Positions 61,459 through 64,000 of a stretch of DNA of 64,000 nt are shown here, piece by piece (positions within the stretch are counted from its first letter, which is position 1; each line of letters begins with the position of its first letter). The notes below the pieces were generated by a model. The model saw only the letters and a list, made by a program, of their open reading frames with translations. It was not told where the DNA came from and made no database searches. This stretch comes from Geobacter sp. (GTDB lineage: Bacteria > Desulfobacterota > Desulfuromonadia > Geobacterales > Geobacteraceae): positions 1 to 64,000 of the forward strand of contig PJFC01000010.1 of NCBI GenBank assembly GCA_003574885.1. Reading direction: 5' to 3'. The position numbers and the translations under genes are program-made.

Positions 61459-62816
61459 GTGTCTGTTCTCCCGTCAGTATCAAGTAGCTTGTTGAACATA
61501 GCAGTAAATTCGTCTTCGGTGAGACTTTTGTAGAATTCAGACCGGCCTGCAACAACAAGAAGCGATTCGCCCTCTTCCTCCCTCACAATGCCGACAACCT
61601 CTCTTCTGTAGAAAAGAAACCGCCAGACAACGGCCAGCGATGCCAGAGCAAACCCCGCATAAATTATGAAAAGCCCCCGCTCCTTGAATACCGAAAAACG
61701 GACCCAGTACGGCAGTTCTTTCAGCATCAACTGGTAGTCGTCAAACCCAAGGGAGCCCCCTTTGGTCACGGTCCCCGTGGTGACCGCTTTCCCTTGCCGC
61801 TCCACAGTTATCATGAAGACAGGGTTTTTAAATTCCGGGGAATGGCTTGCTGGTGCTCCATTTTTTAGGTAATAGTCGGGATAGAACGTCGCCCTGAATT
61901 GATATCCCGCCAGGGAAAAGACGTCTTCCTTTCCCCCCATGACGTTCAGCTTCATATAGGCGCCGTCGATCTCCTTCCCTGACCGGTCCTGAACGACAAA
62001 CAACGGCGCCGGACCCACGGTGCTGACAATAAAGGAAGAGTTGTCAGTCTTGTAAGGGCGGTTGACATCAGCTTCGTGTTCCACTCCCCGTCCGTCCACC
62101 ATGCGCACCTTGAGACCGGTCGGCACACCGCTGGTAAGCGTGGGGAGAATGCTTTTAACCGTGAATGAAACCCTCGGAGGGGGACCGATCTTCGGCATTT
62201 GGGGTGAGGCATTATAACGAACCGTTTCCCCCTGAAAAGACTCTCCTTCAGCGAGATCGATCAAGCCGGTGAATCTGGTATAGACACTGATCATTCCGCC
62301 AAGGAGGATGAGAAAGAAGCTGATGTGAAAGAGCCCGAAGGCGATCGGTGAAAAGCGGTTTTTTACGCCGCAGAAACCGTTGCTGTCACCTATAACGGCA
62401 AAGCCCCGCTTGCGGAGCAGAGAAAGGATTGTCGTACCATCCATACCTGCTGGCAGATGGTACGTAGCATGGAACGGGTAACCCGGAGCTGATTCAGGGT
62501 TTCCCGGTTGCCCTTCGGGAAGGGCTATTCGCTTCTTGATCAGGGGAATCCGCTGCCACATGACAAGCGCCAGATTGATAAAAAACAAGCACCAGAGTAT
62601 CAGCATGAGCGGCGAGGCGTAGATAGAAGTAAACCCGAGCGCCTCGAAGAACGCTACCAGTGAAGGAGAGTTGTGTTTCCACTGGTTGTACATAGCCTGC
62701 GTCAACAGGCTTCGCTGCGGAATCCAGAGCCCTGCCAGGAACATCACGCCGAGCAGGGAAATGAGCAGCAAGGTGAAACGGAGCGAACTCAGAAATTTCA
62801 TAAATTTACTATACAT
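61455..62816 (-). CDS. resB: Cytochrome c biogenesis protein ResB
   Basis: A 453-residue inner-membrane protein of the system II heme-ligation complex. Membrane helices at about 15-35, 65-85, 160-182 and 385-405, with a large periplasmic domain between the last two. Conserved pieces: WIPQRSLLTQ after helix 1, RFSPIAFGLFHISFFLILLG around helix 3. The C-terminal 40 residues are cytoplasmic. Partner CcsA is encoded just upstream. Start ATG 62816 or 62801; neither has a good ribosome site. Confidence 0.87.
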   Translation of the reverse strand: MYSKFMKFLSSLRFTLLLISLLGVMFLAGLWIPQRSLLTQAMYNQWKHNSPSLVAFFEALGFTSIYASPLMLILWCLFFINLALVMWQRIPLIKKRIALPEGQPGNPESAPGYPFHATYHLPAGMDGTTILSLLRKRGFAVIGDSNGFCGVKNRFSPIAFGLFHISFFLILLGGMISVYTRFTGLIDLAEGESFQGETVRYNASPQMPKIGPPPRVSFTVKSILPTLTSGVPTGLKVRMVDGRGVEHEADVNRPYKTDNSSFIVSTVGPAPLFVVQDRSGKEIDGAYMKLNVMGGKEDVFSLAGYQFRATFYPDYYLKNGAPASHSPEFKNPVFMITVERQGKAVTTGTVTKGGSLGFDDYQLMLKELPYWVRFSVFKERGLFIIYAGFALASLAVVWRFLFYRREVVGIVREEEGESLLVVAGRSEFYKSLTEDEFTAMFNKLLDTDGRTDT

Positions 62817-62896
62817 GGGGAAGATATCGCAGTCTGAAACTTCATGAAATGTTTACGCCAAGGAGTGATGAAGCAGAGCCTTTCGCCTACCCCTTC

Positions 62897-63733
62897 CTAC
62901 CTCACCTGGAACGTGTGGATGCTGGAATCGACAACAAAGGTGACACCGAAAAACGAGATAATGACCGTGCTCAGGGCTGCAATTGCCAGCCAAGCCAGAC
63001 GCTCATTCCGCCAGCCGAAAGTGATACGCAGGTGGATGCAAATGCCATAAGAGAGCCAGGAGATAAGCGACCAGGTTTCCACAGGGTCCCAGCTCCAGTA
63101 ACTCCCCCACAGATCCTTGGCCCAGATGGCGCCGGCCGCGATCATGATGGTGTCGGTGATAAACCCGAATACCACGTACCGAAAGATCAGCTCATCCAGA
63201 CGGTCCAGTGAGGGAAACCGTTCATAGGATGGATTCACGACGCCACTCTTCGAGCTCTTCCTTTTCATCAGGTAGAGAACCCCTGCAGCCATTGCCAGGG
63301 TATACGCACCGAAAGCAAGCCAGGCAAAGTAAACATGGATGTAGAGCCAGTAATTCTTCAGGCTGGCTGCCATGGGAGTGAGTACCGGATTGCGCATGAC
63401 GCCGAAACCCATCATTATGACCACCAGTGGAACGGATGCGGTCGCCAGGGCTTGCAGGGCCTTGTTCCTCCACCCCACAATGAGGGTCCCTGCGATTATG
63501 AACCACCCTCCCATCATAGCGCTCTCGTAGTCACCTGACCAGGGAAGATGGCCTTGAGCCTGGTAGCGGGCGCAAATGGCAATTGTATGGGTCAGGAAGC
63601 CGATCAGGATAAGAATCGTCATCTTCGGCATGAATCGGGGGTTCTTGAATACGAAGGAATAAATGTACCCACCGGTCGCCAGGGAGTAAATGACCAGGGA
63701 AATCCAGAAAAAAATCATTTCAAAATTCGACAT
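62897..63733 (-). CDS. ccsA: Cytochrome c assembly protein CcsA/ResC
   Basis: Heme-handling component of system II cytochrome c maturation. The 278-residue protein has about eight membrane helices, the tryptophan-rich WWD heme-binding motif (WGSYWSWDPVETWSL, about 210-224) and flanking histidines (IAICARYQAQGH, WLYIHVYFAW, IHLRITFGW). Works with ResB to attach heme to apocytochromes such as the multiheme proteins at 21152-23632. Ribosome site AAAGGTAG. Lies between two ResB-type genes. Confidence 0.92.
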   Translation of the reverse strand: MSNFEMIFFWISLVIYSLATGGYIYSFVFKNPRFMPKMTILILIGFLTHTIAICARYQAQGHLPWSGDYESAMMGGWFIIAGTLIVGWRNKALQALATASVPLVVIMMGFGVMRNPVLTPMAASLKNYWLYIHVYFAWLAFGAYTLAMAAGVLYLMKRKSSKSGVVNPSYERFPSLDRLDELIFRYVVFGFITDTIMIAAGAIWAKDLWGSYWSWDPVETWSLISWLSYGICIHLRITFGWRNERLAWLAIAALSTVIISFFGVTFVVDSSIHTFQVR

Positions 63734-63805
63734 AGTGACTACCTTTATCCGTTTCGTTAGTAGCGAATCTTAGAAAGTGCGGGCAGCATCCACATACCGT
63801 AACTG

Positions 63806-64000
63806 TTATTTTTTGTCCGAAGCACCCAGCAACGGCAAAGCTTTCCCGCCGATGACCCTCACCCTGCTCGTCTCCTCAGCCTCATCCAGCCAGATCCTCT
63901 GGGGCCGGAACACAATCCTGAGGAACCCGCCGAGAACGGCAAGAGCAGCCCCCATCATCAACATGACCTTGTGCCTGCCGCGGGCCACGCGAATTTCGCT
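63806..64000 (-). CDS. C-terminal end of a second ResB-like protein (cut by window edge)
   Basis: The last 64 codons of a gene that continues past the right edge; the frame is open to base 64000. It has one membrane helix (VMLMMGAALAVLGGFLRIVF) followed by a short cytoplasmic tail (RPQRIWLDEAEETSRVRVIGGKALPLL), which matches the end of the ResB protein at 61455 (helix, then basic turn, then acidic segment and V-V-GGR/K). Likely a second ResB or the main ResB of a two-gene set. Identification rests on this short piece. Confidence 0.5.
   Translation of the reverse strand, partial: SEIRVARGRHKVMLMMGAALAVLGGFLRIVFRPQRIWLDEAEETSRVRVIGGKALPLLGASDKK

Noticed and set aside
1-64000. tRNA genes, CRISPR arrays, insertion sequences or phage genes
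   Set aside because: No cloverleaf with a GGTTCGA-type arm, no regularly spaced repeats and no transposase or integrase motifs were seen by eye; a tRNAscan or ISfinder run could still find something short.

Overview
The window looks like chromosomal DNA from a Geobacter-type member of the Desulfuromonadota (former Deltaproteobacteria). The reasons are an outer-membrane porin-cytochrome cluster with c-type hemes, a ResB/CcsA (system II) cytochrome c maturation operon, a menaquinone methyltransferase, a c-di-AMP cyclase, many B12-binding radical SAM proteins, and the gene order tyrS-ymdB-rny-fau-(6S)-zapA-(zapB-like)-ftsY-roadblock-smc. This is inference from gene content and memory of the group; no search was run.

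Layout. 1-180: two strong sigma-70 promoters with A-tracts point left out of the window, probably into an rRNA operon. 180-10222 (minus): housekeeping genes for translation, RNA decay, folate, cell division, protein targeting and chromosome condensation, with a likely 6S RNA. 10345-14081 (plus): an AsmA-like giant protein and a small lipoprotein. 14138-18817 (minus): radical SAM/TPR protein, MutT, LysM-NlpC/P60 hydrolase and a fused CdaA-CdaR diadenylate cyclase. 19019-21016: MenG/UbiE and a DUF3108 protein. 21152-24859 (minus): nonaheme lipoprotein, octaheme cytochrome and beta-barrel, arranged like the OmbB-OmaB-OmcB conduit, with a TetR-like palindrome upstream. 25435-30651 (minus): two related BchE-like B12 radical SAM enzymes, a rhodanese and an OmpR/histidine-kinase pair, with a perfect PhoB-type direct repeat before the last gene. 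30847-31227: HsmA-family membrane protein.

31298-57796 is a cell-surface glycan region: four large TMTC-like GT-C/TPR membrane proteins in two pairs at its edges (one pair minus, one pair plus), five further multi-pass GT-C or DUF2142-like proteins, six soluble or membrane-anchored glycosyltransferases, a Wzx-type flippase, a DegT aminotransferase with a cupin, a methyltransferase, and two AT-rich small lipoproteins. No sugar-nucleotide synthesis genes beyond the aminotransferase were seen, so precursors must come from elsewhere.

57840-64000 (minus): a YfhO-type membrane protein, a WG-repeat lipoprotein, ResB, CcsA and the C-terminal end of what looks like a second ResB. The WG-repeat gene overlaps resB by ATGA and is probably co-translated with it. 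Together the cytochrome conduit and the Ccs operon fit an organism that respires extracellular or metal acceptors. No tRNA, CRISPR array, transposase or integrase was recognised.
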